From positions 372,001-436,000 of the forward strand of contig JAHBUK010000001.1 of NCBI GenBank assembly GCA_019638115.1: a stretch of 64,000 nt of DNA, given 5' to 3'. The notes under the pieces were generated by a model. The model was not told the origin of the DNA. It did no database searches and worked only from the letters and a program-made list of their open reading frames with translations. The position numbers and the translations under genes are program-made. The DNA comes from Flavobacteriales bacterium. Its GTDB lineage: Bacteria; Bacteroidota; Bacteroidia; Flavobacteriales_F; PHOS-HE28. This document shows, one piece after another, positions 8,463-16,408 of the stretch. How positions within the stretch are numbered: the first letter of the stretch is position 1; each line of letters begins with the position of its first letter.

Positions 8463-8700
8463 GCAGGTGGGGTTGGGGCAGTTGAGGGGTTGGGGGGAGT
8501 TGGGGTTGGGCCGGTTGAGAAGTTGTTGCTTCGCTTTGCTCGCAATGACCGGGTTGAGGGGTTGGGCCGGTTGAGAAGTTGAGCTGGTTGAGGGGCTGGG
8601 GCGGTTGAGGGGTTGTTGCTTCGCTTTGCTCGCAATGACCGGGTTGAGGGGTTGGGGCAGAGGGGGTGCCTCGTCCAACGCTCAACCCTTCAAGCGCAGC
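8463..8700. repeat. GGTTGAGGGG word array with two copies of a dispersed repeat
   Basis: The tig leader is filled with GTTGAGGGGTTGG-type words. Two copies of a 38-base unit, beginning GTTGTTGCTTCGC and passing through TGCTCGCAATGACC, lie at 8522-8559 and 8612-8649; a third identical copy is at 26489-26526. Translated on the minus strand the unit reads VIASKAKQQ, a known giveaway of a short intergenic repeat seen in many bacteria. The minus (mRNA-sense) strand presents C/A-rich words right up to the tig start. Confidence 0.75.
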
Positions 8701-8750
8701 AACTCCAAACTAAACTCCAACTGCCAACCTAACATCCCATTGATGATCAG

Positions 8751-8832
8751 TACGGACGGGGGGACTCGAACCCCCACACCTTGCGGTACCAGATCCTAAG
8801 TCTGGCGCGTCTACCAATTCCGCCACGTCCGT
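8751..8832 (-). tRNA. tRNA-Leu (anticodon TAG)
   Basis: On the minus strand an 82-base cloverleaf is visible. The acceptor stem is ACGGACG with CGTCCGT and discriminator A. The anticodon arm is CCAGA-CTTAGGA-TCTGG, giving anticodon TAG (leucine CUA/CUN). A long class II variable arm (TACCGCAAGGTG) follows, then the T arm GGGGG-TTCGAGT-CCCCC. The long variable arm and GG D-loop fit tRNA-Leu. CCA is not encoded. Confidence 0.95.
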
Positions 8833-8853
8833 GTGGTTACTGTGAAAGGGCGG

Positions 8854-8861
8854 CAAAGATA
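8854..8861 (-). promoter_or_regulatory. -7 box for tRNA-Leu (TATCTTTG)
   Basis: On the minus strand TATCTTTG is a perfect TAnnTTTG match, 21 bases upstream of the mature tRNA 5' end. No clear -33 TTTG is seen. Confidence 0.55.
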
Positions 8862-8903
8862 GCCCGTGCTTCCCTTCGGATCCACCGAGGTGGGTACCCG
8901 TGT

Positions 8904-8911
8904 TAACTTCG
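8904..8911 (+). promoter_or_regulatory. -7 box for flavin reductase gene (TAACTTCG)
   Basis: TAACTTCG lies 25 bases before the start at 8937. It is the TAnnTTCG variant seen before several genes in this window. Confidence 0.45.
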
Positions 8912-8936
8912 CCGTCCGCCTTTTCGCAACGGACCC

Positions 8937-9833
8937 ATGAAACAGCTGGACCCAGCCGACCTCACCATCCCCCAGCTGCACGGCTACCTGGTCGGCGCCA
9001 TCGGTCCACGCCCTGTTGCATTTGCCAGCACCATCGATGCTGAAGGCCGGTCCAACCTGAGCCCCTTCAGCTTCTTCAACGTGTTCGGTGCCAACCCGCC
9101 GCTGCTGATCTTTAGCCCGGCACGCCGGGGACGCGACAACACCACCAAGCACAGCTACCACAATGTGAAGGCCGTGCCCGAGGTGGTGATCAACGTGGTT
9201 ACCTATGCCATGGTGCAGCAGGCATCACTCGCCAGCACCGAGTATGCCGAGGGCGTGAACGAATTCGTGAAGGCGGGCTTCACCCCGATCGCCTCGGAAA
9301 AGGTGCGCCCCTTCCGTGTGAAGGAAAGCCCCGTGCAGTTCGAGTGCAAGGTGCAGCAGGTGATCGAGACCGGCACCGGTGGCGGCGCGGGCAACCTGGT
9401 GATCTGCGAAGTGGTGATGATCCATGTGAGCGAGGAGGTGCTGAACGAGCAGGGCCGGATCGACCAACGGAAGATCGACCTGGTGGGCCGCATGGGCGGT
9501 AACTTCTATTGCAGGGCGCACGGCGATGCCCTGTTCGAGTTGGCCCAGCCCACCACCACGATCGGCGTGGGTGTGGATGCCCTGCCACCCGAGGCGCGCA
9601 ACAGCACCGTACTCACCGGCAACGAACTGGGGCAATTGGGCGGACTTGCCGAAGTGCCCGACGAGACCGCGGTGAACGACTATAAATTGACGGAGCTGAG
9701 CGATCTCTTCATCGAACTGCAGGACAGCCCGGCCGACCTGTGCACAGCATTGCACAAGCATGCGCAGGAACTGCTGCGCGAAGGACGTGTGGAGGACGCT
9801 TGGAAGACCTTGCTCACCTTCAATGCCCGTTGA
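8937..9833 (+). CDS. Flavin reductase family protein (FMN-binding split barrel)
   Basis: This 298-residue protein has an FMN-binding split-barrel domain in residues about 15-200: GAIGPRPVAFASTIDAEGRS, NLSPFSFFNVFGANPPLLIF and the strand GNLVICEVVMIHV are typical of the flavin_reduct family. It probably reduces or binds FMN to supply reduced flavin to a partner monooxygenase, or acts as a stand-alone reductase; the partner is unknown. The C-terminal 80 residues are acidic and helical and outside the core fold. It is transcribed divergently from tRNA-Leu/tig and is followed 43 bases later by the DUF3127 gene, probably in one transcript. Confidence 0.85.
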   Translation: MKQLDPADLTIPQLHGYLVGAIGPRPVAFASTIDAEGRSNLSPFSFFNVFGANPPLLIFSPARRGRDNTTKHSYHNVKAVPEVVINVVTYAMVQQASLASTEYAEGVNEFVKAGFTPIASEKVRPFRVKESPVQFECKVQQVIETGTGGGAGNLVICEVVMIHVSEEVLNEQGRIDQRKIDLVGRMGGNFYCRAHGDALFELAQPTTTIGVGVDALPPEARNSTVLTGNELGQLGGLAEVPDETAVNDYKLTELSDLFIELQDSPADLCTALHKHAQELLREGRVEDAWKTLLTFNAR

Positions 9834-9876
9834 GCGGCACAATTCGCGACGAACGCAAAAGCAACACAAGACCATC

Positions 9877-10257
9877 ATGGCACAAGCAAGCATCACCGGT
9901 ACCATCAAGACCATCGGCAACGTGGAAGAGCGTGGCAGCTTCCGCAAACGCGAACTCATCCTTCTGGAAAAGACCGGCCAACGCGATCAGCCCATCCCCA
10001 TCGAGTTCACCCAGGACCGCATCAGCATGCTGGAAGGCTTCAAGCCCGGTGAGGAGGTCACCATCAGCTTCTACATCAATGGCCGCGAATGGCAGGCCCG
10101 CGATGGCGGCATCAAGTATTTCCTCAGCCTGAGCGCCAACCGCATCGATCGCGCAGGTGCGCCCGCATCAGCAGGCCACAGCGCCGCTCCCATGGCACCA
10201 CTGCCCACTGCGGCGGACATGCCACCGGCTTCCGACGAGGACGATCTGCCCTTCTGA
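9877..10257 (+). CDS. DUF3127 domain-containing protein with SSB-like acidic tail
   Basis: This 126-residue protein matches DUF3127 in its first 85 residues (SITGTIKTIGNVEERGSFRK, DQPIPIEFTQDR, EEVTISFYINGREW), which read as a small OB-like beta barrel. A flexible Ala/Pro linker follows and the protein ends in SDEDDLPF. That tip closely resembles the C-terminal DDDIPF/DDDLPF peptide by which single-stranded DNA-binding proteins recruit repair and replication enzymes. A nucleic-acid-binding role is inferred; the family is formally uncharacterised. The ATG at 9877 is chosen because the upstream in-frame extension overlaps the end of the flavin reductase gene. Confidence 0.85.
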   Translation: MAQASITGTIKTIGNVEERGSFRKRELILLEKTGQRDQPIPIEFTQDRISMLEGFKPGEEVTISFYINGREWQARDGGIKYFLSLSANRIDRAGAPASAGHSAAPMAPLPTAADMPPASDEDDLPF

Positions 10258-10311
10258 TCGAAGCTGTGAAGTGCGGCGGCCCATCGGGCAAGCCGCATTC
10301 ATCGATCCGCA

Positions 10312-10911
10312 ATGGATGAGCGTGAAGCACGCGTGGAAGGTGCCTATGCCGAAAGCCGCCAGGCGCTGAAGTTCGGCCTGGCCACGGTGCTCGCGCTCGT
10401 TGTGCTTGCCGCGTCCTTCGATGCGGGTTGGTTGCCGTGGTGGCGGCTGTACATCTGGCTCCTACCCTTCCCGGCGGTGCTGGTGATCAGCGTTTTCGTC
10501 ATGGACCGCAACGACTTCCTCCGCAGTGGAAGCTGGCGTTCGTTCGGTGGCAGTGCGATCATCCTATTCGCCTTGCTCATCGCCGCTGGCGCTGTGCTTT
10601 GGCAATGGCAACCCACCAGCGCTGGTCTGGTGCTGGAGGCCGGCCAGTTCGAGGACTTCAACGGCTCCTCGCTGGAACTATGGGATGATGGGACCTATCG
10701 CTACTGCGACCTGGGGATCGGTGAACGCTGTTGCAATGGACGCTACGTGCTGCACGGCAATGATCTACTGCTTGAGAGCAAGGGCAATTGCCGCGCGGGC
10801 AGGCTGATCGTGAGCCCATGCACCGGGGACAGCACCCAACGCTGCCTGCATTGGCAGGACGAAGCGGCACACCTGCCCGAACTGCGGATCCGCGCGATCA
10901 GCGGGTCGTGA
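10312..10911 (+). CDS. Small membrane protein of unknown function
   Basis: This 199-residue protein has three hydrophobic segments (about 22-40, 45-63 and 80-98), followed by a cysteine-containing soluble domain (YRYCDLGIGERCCNGRY, GNCRAGRLIVSPC) that is probably extracytoplasmic. No family is recognised. Its last 14 bases overlap, tail to tail, the stop of the OppC-type permease on the other strand, so no terminator fits between them. Confidence 0.6.
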   Translation: MDEREARVEGAYAESRQALKFGLATVLALVVLAASFDAGWLPWWRLYIWLLPFPAVLVISVFVMDRNDFLRSGSWRSFGGSAIILFALLIAAGAVLWQWQPTSAGLVLEAGQFEDFNGSSLELWDDGTYRYCDLGIGERCCNGRYVLHGNDLLLESKGNCRAGRLIVSPCTGDSTQRCLHWQDEAAHLPELRIRAISGS

Positions 10912-11989
10912 TGCTGCGCGTGTCCAGTGCATCGCGCAGGCCATTGCCCACCAGCATGAAGGCCAGGGTGAGCACCATGATGCACAGACCGGGCAACAGG
11001 GCCATGTGCCACAGGTCGGTGGTGATGTAGGGGTAGTAACTGCGGATCATGCCGCCCCAACTGACCATGGGCAACTGCGCGCCGATGCCCAGGAAGCTGA
11101 GGCCCGCCTCCATGAGGATGGCGGTGGCGAAGTTGGCGGCACTGATCACGATGACCGGCCCCATGACGTTGGGCAGGATATGGCGGAAGATGATGCGGCC
11201 ATGGGTGTAGCCCAGCGCTTTGGCCGCCTCCACGAACTCCATTTCACGCACCCGGATCACCTCGCCCCGCACGATGCGCGCCACCTCCACCCACATGGTA
11301 AGGCCCACTGCAATGAACACCTGTACGAAGCCTTTGCCCAAGGCCAGCGTGATGGCGATGACCAGTAACAGGGTGGGAATGCTCCAGATCACGTTCACCA
11401 TCCACATGATCAGGTCGTCCACAGGCCACCGGAAGCGCTTTCCGAACATGCGGAAGCCGGGTGCCTCGGCCCTGAAGTAACCGGCGAGTGCCCCCAAGGG
11501 AAGCCCGATGAGCAGGGAGATGAGCACGGCGATGAGCCCCACGCTGAGTGAGATCACCGTACCGGCCATCAGGCGGCTCAGCACATCGCGCCCGAAGCTG
11601 TCCGTACCCAGCAGGTAACGCTTGGTGGTGACCTGCGGAGGCATGCTGCTCTCCACCACTTCCAGTGGTTCCGGCAGGTAGTCGTTGTGCCCGGTGAAAC
11701 GCTCGAACTCGATCCGGTCACCGGCATGGCTGAACTGGTGAACGGGGATCGGTGTATCCGATCCGGGCAGGGTAAGGAAGGTGGCCACAAAACCCGGCGC
11801 ACGGTCCTTGATCTCCAGCACTTGGTGGTTGGCCCATGGGCTGCTGTCCGGGCGGATCGCTGCACCAAGGAGCGCCACCAGCACGGCCAACGCGATCACC
11901 ACCATGCCGGCCACGGCGTTGCGGTCCTTCAGCAGGCGGCGCCAGGCGATGCTGCCCAAGCTTTGGCTTTCAGTTGCTGATGCGGTCAA
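10898..11989 (-). CDS. ABC transporter permease (OppC/DppC-like)
   Basis: This 363-residue inner-membrane permease belongs to the binding-protein-dependent peptide/nickel transporter family. The N-terminal helix is AVAGMVVIALAVLVALLGA, then a large periplasmic loop, then the transport core with the EAA loop EAAKALGYTHGRIIFRHILP that docks the ATPase. YLLGTDSFGRDVLSRLM is the conserved block before the core in OppC proteins. No ATG fits; a TTG at 11989 overlaps the stop of the glycosyltransferase as TTGA, giving translational coupling. The partner OppB, ATPases and binding protein are not in the window. It may move peptides or be repurposed with the two coupled genes. Confidence 0.85.
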   Translation of the reverse strand: MTASATESQSLGSIAWRRLLKDRNAVAGMVVIALAVLVALLGAAIRPDSSPWANHQVLEIKDRAPGFVATFLTLPGSDTPIPVHQFSHAGDRIEFERFTGHNDYLPEPLEVVESSMPPQVTTKRYLLGTDSFGRDVLSRLMAGTVISLSVGLIAVLISLLIGLPLGALAGYFRAEAPGFRMFGKRFRWPVDDLIMWMVNVIWSIPTLLLVIAITLALGKGFVQVFIAVGLTMWVEVARIVRGEVIRVREMEFVEAAKALGYTHGRIIFRHILPNVMGPVIVISAANFATAILMEAGLSFLGIGAQLPMVSWGGMIRSYYPYITTDLWHMALLPGLCIMVLTLAFMLVGNGLRDALDTRSITTR

Positions 11990-13143
11990 ATCCGGCGGCC
12001 TTTCCAAGTGGGCCGGACGAAGATCGACACGATCGCGATCACCGGCGCATAGATGATGAACAGGAAGAGCGCAACCGCTATGCCCGGCACCCAAGGCAAG
12101 CGGCCATCGCCATTGAACGGAGCGGTTCTGAAGAAGCGTGCAGTGCTTCGCACCAGGCGGATGATGGGGACCATCCAACAAAGCCACGCCGCCAGCAGCA
12201 GGGTCCACGTGCGCAGATAGGCTGTGCTGGTGTGGAGCACCACGTACCAAGTGCCAACCACCAGGAACAAGGGCAGTGCGATCGCGGCCAACATGGCGAA
12301 AAGCCCCGCTACGTCCCATTGTGCACGCATCTTTCCGGCCCAACGCAAGCGTTGCCGGAAGAAGGTCAGCGCGTCCGGTTCCGGTGCTACTTGCACAGCG
12401 ATCGCAGGGTCGGCAAGGGTCATTACGCGCATGCCCGAAGCGCGCATCCGCTTCAAAAGGAAGATATCATCACCGCTGGCCCATCGGTCGCCCCGGTATC
12501 CACCCACCTTCGTGAATGCCGCTTTCCGGATGGCCATGTTCGCACCATTGGCAAGCACCGGTGTACCGGCAAGACCACTGCCCAGCGTGGCCCCTTGCAG
12601 GGCCAATTGCTCCATGCGCTGCAACCACGGCCAGAAACCGTTACCACCATTGGTGTACACGGGCAGAATGAGCATGTCGGCCTGCGTGCGACCGGCGAAT
12701 TCCGCAACCCGCGCGCTGCGCTCCGGACCACAGCGGACATCGGCATCGCAGCAAAGCACCAGCACACCCTGTGCAGCATCGAATCCGGCTGTCAGAGCAG
12801 CCTTCTTCCCCTGTGCACCGGAGAGCTGCACGAGCCGCAATTCGGGCCAGTTGGACCGCATGCTGCTCACCACGCCTGCCGTTCCGTCGGTGCTGTTATC
12901 GTCCACCACGATCACCTCCGATCCCGACTTCGGATAGTGCTGTGCGTTCAGGTCCTGGAGCAAGGGCACCAACTCCTCGGCCGCATCGCGTGCAGGTACC
13001 ACCAAGGAGATGGGGGGAAGTGGCGAGTCGGTCTTCGTTGCCCCATCGGCTCTTTCCAAGTGGGAACGCCACTCCTGTATGAGCAGCGCGTGCAGCACCG
13101 TTATTCCGAAGAGGATCAAGACCAGAACAAGTGGTGCGCTCAT
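11986..13143 (-). CDS. Family 2 glycosyltransferase, membrane-bound
   Basis: This 385-residue protein has an N-terminal helix, a GT-A domain and three or four C-terminal helices. PPISLVVPARDAAEEL starts the nucleotide-sugar domain. VIVVDDNSTDGT and CCDADVR carry the Asp residues that bind UDP-sugar and metal, GGYRGDRWASGDD is the acceptor-side ED/DD-type motif, and RQRLRWAGKM matches the Q/RxxRW motif of processive GT2 enzymes. It probably transfers sugars onto a lipid or extends a polysaccharide at the inner membrane. ATG 13143 overlaps the flippase stop as ATGA, and its own stop overlaps the OppC start, so three genes are coupled. Confidence 0.88.
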   Translation of the reverse strand: MSAPLVLVLILFGITVLHALLIQEWRSHLERADGATKTDSPLPPISLVVPARDAAEELVPLLQDLNAQHYPKSGSEVIVVDDNSTDGTAGVVSSMRSNWPELRLVQLSGAQGKKAALTAGFDAAQGVLVLCCDADVRCGPERSARVAEFAGRTQADMLILPVYTNGGNGFWPWLQRMEQLALQGATLGSGLAGTPVLANGANMAIRKAAFTKVGGYRGDRWASGDDIFLLKRMRASGMRVMTLADPAIAVQVAPEPDALTFFRQRLRWAGKMRAQWDVAGLFAMLAAIALPLFLVVGTWYVVLHTSTAYLRTWTLLLAAWLCWMVPIIRLVRSTARFFRTAPFNGDGRLPWVPGIAVALFLFIIYAPVIAIVSIFVRPTWKGRRI

Positions 13144-14102
13144 GCTGGTCGGGATCGGGTACGGATGCGCGCCAAGAGCAACAACACACTGCCCACCGTG
13201 GCAGGCAGCACCAAATTCACCACCCAGACCACGGTGGTGGCCAGCAGCACCGCCACCTCCGCACCACCCAACGGGAGGAAAACCGCCAGGGCGACCGAGC
13301 CGCGAACACCCAGCTCGGTCAACATGACCGTTGGCACCATGGTGGCCACCAGGTACACCACGGCCACGGCCAGCAATGCGTGGAAGGCTCCCACGCCGCT
13401 GCCGAAGAGCCACAACAACAGCACGAACTGGGAGGCGAAAACCACGTAACGCGCTGCACTGAGCCCGAGCACGATGCGCAACTGTTCGCTGGTGTAGCGG
13501 TCCAGCACGGTGGAAGCATCGGACAAGGGGCGTAGCACGGACACGCGCAGCACCAATTGGCGCAGCAGGGATGGGCTCATGTAAAGCACCGATGCTCCAA
13601 TGGTAACCAATGCAGTTAGGCTGATGAGCACTGCTGAAATCCAACCATCCGGCCATGGCAGGGAAAGGCCGAGCAGCAGCATCAGCACGAGCGCGAGCCC
13701 GCCCATGAGCATGGTGGTAACGAACTGGGCGATGCTCCCCAATGCCGTGGCGAAGGCTCCTTGGAAACGGTGAGCGGGATCCAGGAACAGGATACGGCCG
13801 AGGAATTCACCGGTGCGGTTGGGAGTGACCAAACCCACGCTGGTGCCTGCCACCGTTGCCACGAACGCACGTCCGCGACCGACCCGTTCCACCGGCGAGA
13901 GCATGCGGCGCCATTTCTCCGATTCAAGCCACCAATTGAACCCCATAAGCGCCAGCACCGCAAGCAGCCCCCAGCGGCCACCCGCACTTTGCAGGAAGTA
14001 GGTAAGTGCTTCCAGGGCCTGCCTACCTTTATCCGCAGACAAGTGCTTCCAGAGGAAGACACAGGCCAGGAGGAAGATCCCCCAACGGAACAGGATGAGC
14101 AC
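13140..14102 (-). CDS. Lysylphosphatidylglycerol synthase-type flippase-domain protein
   Basis: This protein of about 320 residues, mostly membrane helices, matches the flippase-like family (UPF0104, the membrane domain of MprF-like LPG synthases) often found beside glycosyltransferases: GTSVGLVTPNRTGEFLGRI (about 75-95) and MVPTVMLTELGVRGSVA (about 265-285) are its two best blocks. It probably flips or transports a lipid or glycolipid made by the coupled GT2 enzyme. No ATG is available; GTG 14102 (or GTG 14114) is the likely start. Either overlaps the start of ruvC on the other strand. Confidence 0.8.
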   Translation of the reverse strand: MLILFRWGIFLLACVFLWKHLSADKGRQALEALTYFLQSAGGRWGLLAVLALMGFNWWLESEKWRRMLSPVERVGRGRAFVATVAGTSVGLVTPNRTGEFLGRILFLDPAHRFQGAFATALGSIAQFVTTMLMGGLALVLMLLLGLSLPWPDGWISAVLISLTALVTIGASVLYMSPSLLRQLVLRVSVLRPLSDASTVLDRYTSEQLRIVLGLSAARYVVFASQFVLLLWLFGSGVGAFHALLAVAVVYLVATMVPTVMLTELGVRGSVALAVFLPLGGAEVAVLLATTVVWVVNLVLPATVGSVLLLLARIRTRSRPA

Positions 14103-14721
14103 GGTGCGCCCCACGGTAGATGCTGACCGCAACGACGGCCATCCGGTCAAAAGTAGGCTCCGGCCAAACGAACGGATCATTCTGGGCATAGACCCGGGCA
14201 CCACGGTTATGGGTTTCGGTGTGCTGTTGGTGGAACAGGGCAAGGCAAGGCTCGTAGCCGCTGGCGCCATCCGCTTCACCGCAGGCGACGACCATACACT
14301 GAAGCTGCGCGCCATTTTCCGGGAGACCGATCGGCTCATCCAAGAGCATTGCCCCGACGAGCTGGCCATTGAAGCCCAGTTCTTCGGCAAGAACGTGCAG
14401 AGCATGCTGAAACTGGGACGCGCTCAGGGGGTGGCCATCGCAGCAGCCTTGCAGCGCGACATGGCGGTGGTGGAATACGCCCCGAAACGGATCAAGCAGA
14501 GCATCACAGGCAATGGGAACGCCAGCAAGGAACAAGTGGCGGCCATGCTGAAGAGCATACTGGGCGTGCGCGAACTGCCATCCAGCACGGATGCAACGGA
14601 TGCCCTGGCCGTTGCCGTTTGCCACCATTTCGCCAGCAGCGGGGTCGGTCTTCCCTCCAATACGAAAGGGGGAAAAGGCTGGAGCGCCTTCCTGCGGAAC
14701 AATCCGGACCGGGTGGTCTGA
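14095..14721 (+). CDS. ruvC: Crossover junction endodeoxyribonuclease RuvC
   Basis: RuvC resolves Holliday junctions during recombination repair. The RNase H-like fold is clear: IILGIDPGTTVMGFG (first catalytic Asp), LAIEAQFFGKN (Glu) and STDATDALAVAVCHH (last Asp pair). As annotated it has 208 residues with about 26 residues before the first strand, longer than usual; the only other in-frame start is GTG 14104. It is divergent from and overlaps the start of the flippase gene, so one of the two starts may be misplaced. ruvA and ruvB are not adjacent. Confidence 0.93.
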   Translation: MSTVRPTVDADRNDGHPVKSRLRPNERIILGIDPGTTVMGFGVLLVEQGKARLVAAGAIRFTAGDDHTLKLRAIFRETDRLIQEHCPDELAIEAQFFGKNVQSMLKLGRAQGVAIAAALQRDMAVVEYAPKRIKQSITGNGNASKEQVAAMLKSILGVRELPSSTDATDALAVAVCHHFASSGVGLPSNTKGGKGWSAFLRNNPDRVV

Positions 14722-14743
14722 GAGCCTGTGCAGGATCTGAGGC

Positions 14744-15133
14744 TCAGGCTTCGCGGATGCGCGCAGCCAAAGCCGCCAATTCATCGTTCCCCATGGACAG
14801 CGCTCCTCGGCTGAACTCCATGTCGTGCATGCCATTGATGGGGACCAGGTGGATGTGTGCATGAGGCACCTCCAGACCGATCACGGTGAGGCCGATGCGC
14901 TTGCAGGGAACCACGGACTTGATCTTGCGGCCAACGGCTTTGGCGAAGGGGAGCATGCCTGCCAGGATCTCATCATCCAGATCGAACAGTTCGTCCACCT
15001 CCACCTTGGGGATCACCAAGGCGTGGCCCAAGCGCAGCGGGTTGATGTCCAGGAAGGCGAGGTAACGATCATCCTCCGCCAATTTGTGGCAGGGGATCTC
15101 ACCGAGCACGATCCGTGAGAAGATGCTGGGCAT
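14744..15133 (-). CDS. HIT family nucleotide hydrolase/transferase
   Basis: This 129-residue protein begins SIFSRIVLGEIPCHKLAEDD and ends its catalytic strand with PHAHIHLVP, the HIT motif (His-x-His-x-His) whose middle histidine forms the nucleotidyl intermediate. It is Hint-like and probably hydrolyses nucleoside phosphoramidates or dinucleotides. It starts 2 bases after the greA stop, so greA and this gene form an operon. Confidence 0.93.
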   Translation of the reverse strand: MPSIFSRIVLGEIPCHKLAEDDRYLAFLDINPLRLGHALVIPKVEVDELFDLDDEILAGMLPFAKAVGRKIKSVVPCKRIGLTVIGLEVPHAHIHLVPINGMHDMEFSRGALSMGNDELAALAARIREA

Positions 15134-15135
15134 GA

Positions 15136-15609
15136 TCAGCGGCTGATGTCGATCACCTCGAAGCGTGTGGTACCTGCCGGGGTTACCACTTCCGCGATCT
15201 CGCCGCGCGCTTTGCCAAGGAGGCCCTTACCGATGGGCGAGCTCACACTGATGCGCCCCACCTTGATGTCCACCTCGCTTTCGGCCACCAACGTGAACTC
15301 CCGCTGTGAACCGTTGTCCACGTGGCGCACCATCACTTTGCTGTGGATGTACACGCGTGAATCATCAAGCTGCGAAGTATCCACCACGCGTGCATTGGCC
15401 ACCACCTCTTCCAGCTTCGCAATGCGCGCCTCCAACAGGCCCTGATCCTCCTTCGCTGCGTGATACTCGGCATTCTCGCTCAAGTCACCTTTGTCGCGTG
15501 CATCAGCGATCTGCTGGCTCAAGTGCGGGCGTTCAACCGTGCGCAAATGGTGCAGCTCCTCTTGGAGCTTGCGCAACCCTTCTTCGGTGTAGTAGGCCGT
15601 GTTGCTCAT
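15136..15609 (-). CDS. greA: Transcription elongation factor GreA
   Basis: This 157-residue protein restarts backtracked RNA polymerase by promoting transcript cleavage. The N-terminal coiled coil carries the catalytic acidic tip in DARDKGDLSENAEYHAAKED, and the C-terminal FKBP-like domain ends with ISVSSPIGKGLLGK. Length is normal. It is the first gene of a two-gene unit with the HIT protein and follows a strong hairpin that separates it from the lipoprotein gene. Confidence 0.96.
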   Translation of the reverse strand: MSNTAYYTEEGLRKLQEELHHLRTVERPHLSQQIADARDKGDLSENAEYHAAKEDQGLLEARIAKLEEVVANARVVDTSQLDDSRVYIHSKVMVRHVDNGSQREFTLVAESEVDIKVGRISVSSPIGKGLLGKARGEIAEVVTPAGTTRFEVIDISR

Positions 15610-15627
15610 CTAACGATTGAAAAATAA

Positions 15628-15657
15628 TAGGGCCGTCGACCTTCCTCGACGGCCCTA
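15628..15657. terminator. Terminator hairpin between lipoprotein gene and greA
   Basis: A perfect 12-bp stem (TAGGGCCGTCGA and TCGACGGCCCTA) with a 6-base loop is followed by T-rich sequence on both sides. It lies 12 bases past the stop of the minus-strand lipoprotein gene and serves that gene. Confidence 0.85.
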
Positions 15658-15669
15658 CATTTTTTTGTT

Positions 15670-16254
15670 TTACCCTTTGGTTCCACAAGGGTTGGGAAGA
15701 ACCGTCGTAACGACGACATCGTAAGCAGCCGTATTGAGACTTATGTCCCAAACACCAGTTAGCGAGCTGTACGTGTAGTTCGCGTTGAAGACATCCGATG
15801 GAGGCGACGCAGGGTTTCGTGCCCGGATTTTCAGAATATTCCGAGGCTGGCCAGAAGGCCCTGCCTCCGGATAGATCCAATACCACGCTCCCCATCCAGT
15901 CCCCGAACTCGGCTTGGTCAGAATCCCATAGCTCGCGTTAGCCGGCGTCACATTATAGCCGAGTGAAATTCTGACCTGGTTGTTCGTTTGATATGAATCG
16001 TCCGCGAAATGTGCCACACCAGCATCCAAGTAGCCGGTTATAACTCGACATGAGTTATAGATGGTGAATTGAGGCGGTGAGGGAGCATCATTGGAACCCT
16101 TCAAAAAGCAAGGAAGGACTTTCGCACTGCCACCGATTTCTTCTCCTTGCCTTGGAAATACAGTGTCGGCCTTGTTGCAGCCTCCTGTTGCTAGCATCAC
16201 TACAGTTAACATGAACGGTGTAATGCCTGCTCGAAAATCAAAGACACTTTTCAT
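15670..16254 (-). CDS. Orphan lipoprotein, AT-richer than neighbours
   Basis: This protein of 194 residues from ATG 16254 (MKSVFDFRAG; another ATG lies 10 codons upstream) has a hydrophobic segment ending in a lipobox-like LATGGC, so it is probably lipidated and exported. The rest is beta-rich with Cys residues in VLPCFLKG, NSCRVITG and NPCGTKG. No family is recognised. Its base composition is visibly lower in GC than that of flanking genes and its codon choice is less biased, which suggests recent acquisition or weak expression. Strong hairpins bracket it, so it is transcribed alone. Confidence 0.65.
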   Translation of the reverse strand: MKSVFDFRAGITPFMLTVVMLATGGCNKADTVFPRQGEEIGGSAKVLPCFLKGSNDAPSPPQFTIYNSCRVITGYLDAGVAHFADDSYQTNNQVRISLGYNVTPANASYGILTKPSSGTGWGAWYWIYPEAGPSGQPRNILKIRARNPASPPSDVFNANYTYSSLTGVWDISLNTAAYDVVVTTVLPNPCGTKG

Positions 16255-16360
16255 AGGAGTAAATTTTTTGTACTGTCTACTCATAAGGCTTTTCGACTTC
16301 CGCCCTGATTCCCAAGAAACCAGAATCCGAACATATACACAATTTCACGCATTTCAAAAC

Positions 16361-16390
16361 GGAAGAGGACCCCCGAGAGGGTCCTCTTCC
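16361..16390 (-). terminator. Terminator after PorV/PorQ-family gene
   Basis: A perfect 12-bp stem (GGAAGAGGACCC and GGGTCCTCTTCC) with a 6-base loop lies 18 bases beyond the stop of the minus-strand gene ending at 16409, followed by GTTTTG on that strand. Confidence 0.8.
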
Positions 16391-16408
16391 CAAAGTTAGT
16401 ATGTCGCA

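Noticed and set aside
8463..8678. 72-codon N-terminal extension of trigger factor
   Set aside because: It translates the repeat array (Pro/Leu/Asn-rich with VIASKAKQQ) and has no homology; the conserved protein begins at 8462.
12001..12343. Longer N-terminus for the OppC-type permease
   Set aside because: This part lies inside the glycosyltransferase gene and reads as a His/Arg/Pro-rich shadow; the TTG at 11989 fits the coupled overlap.
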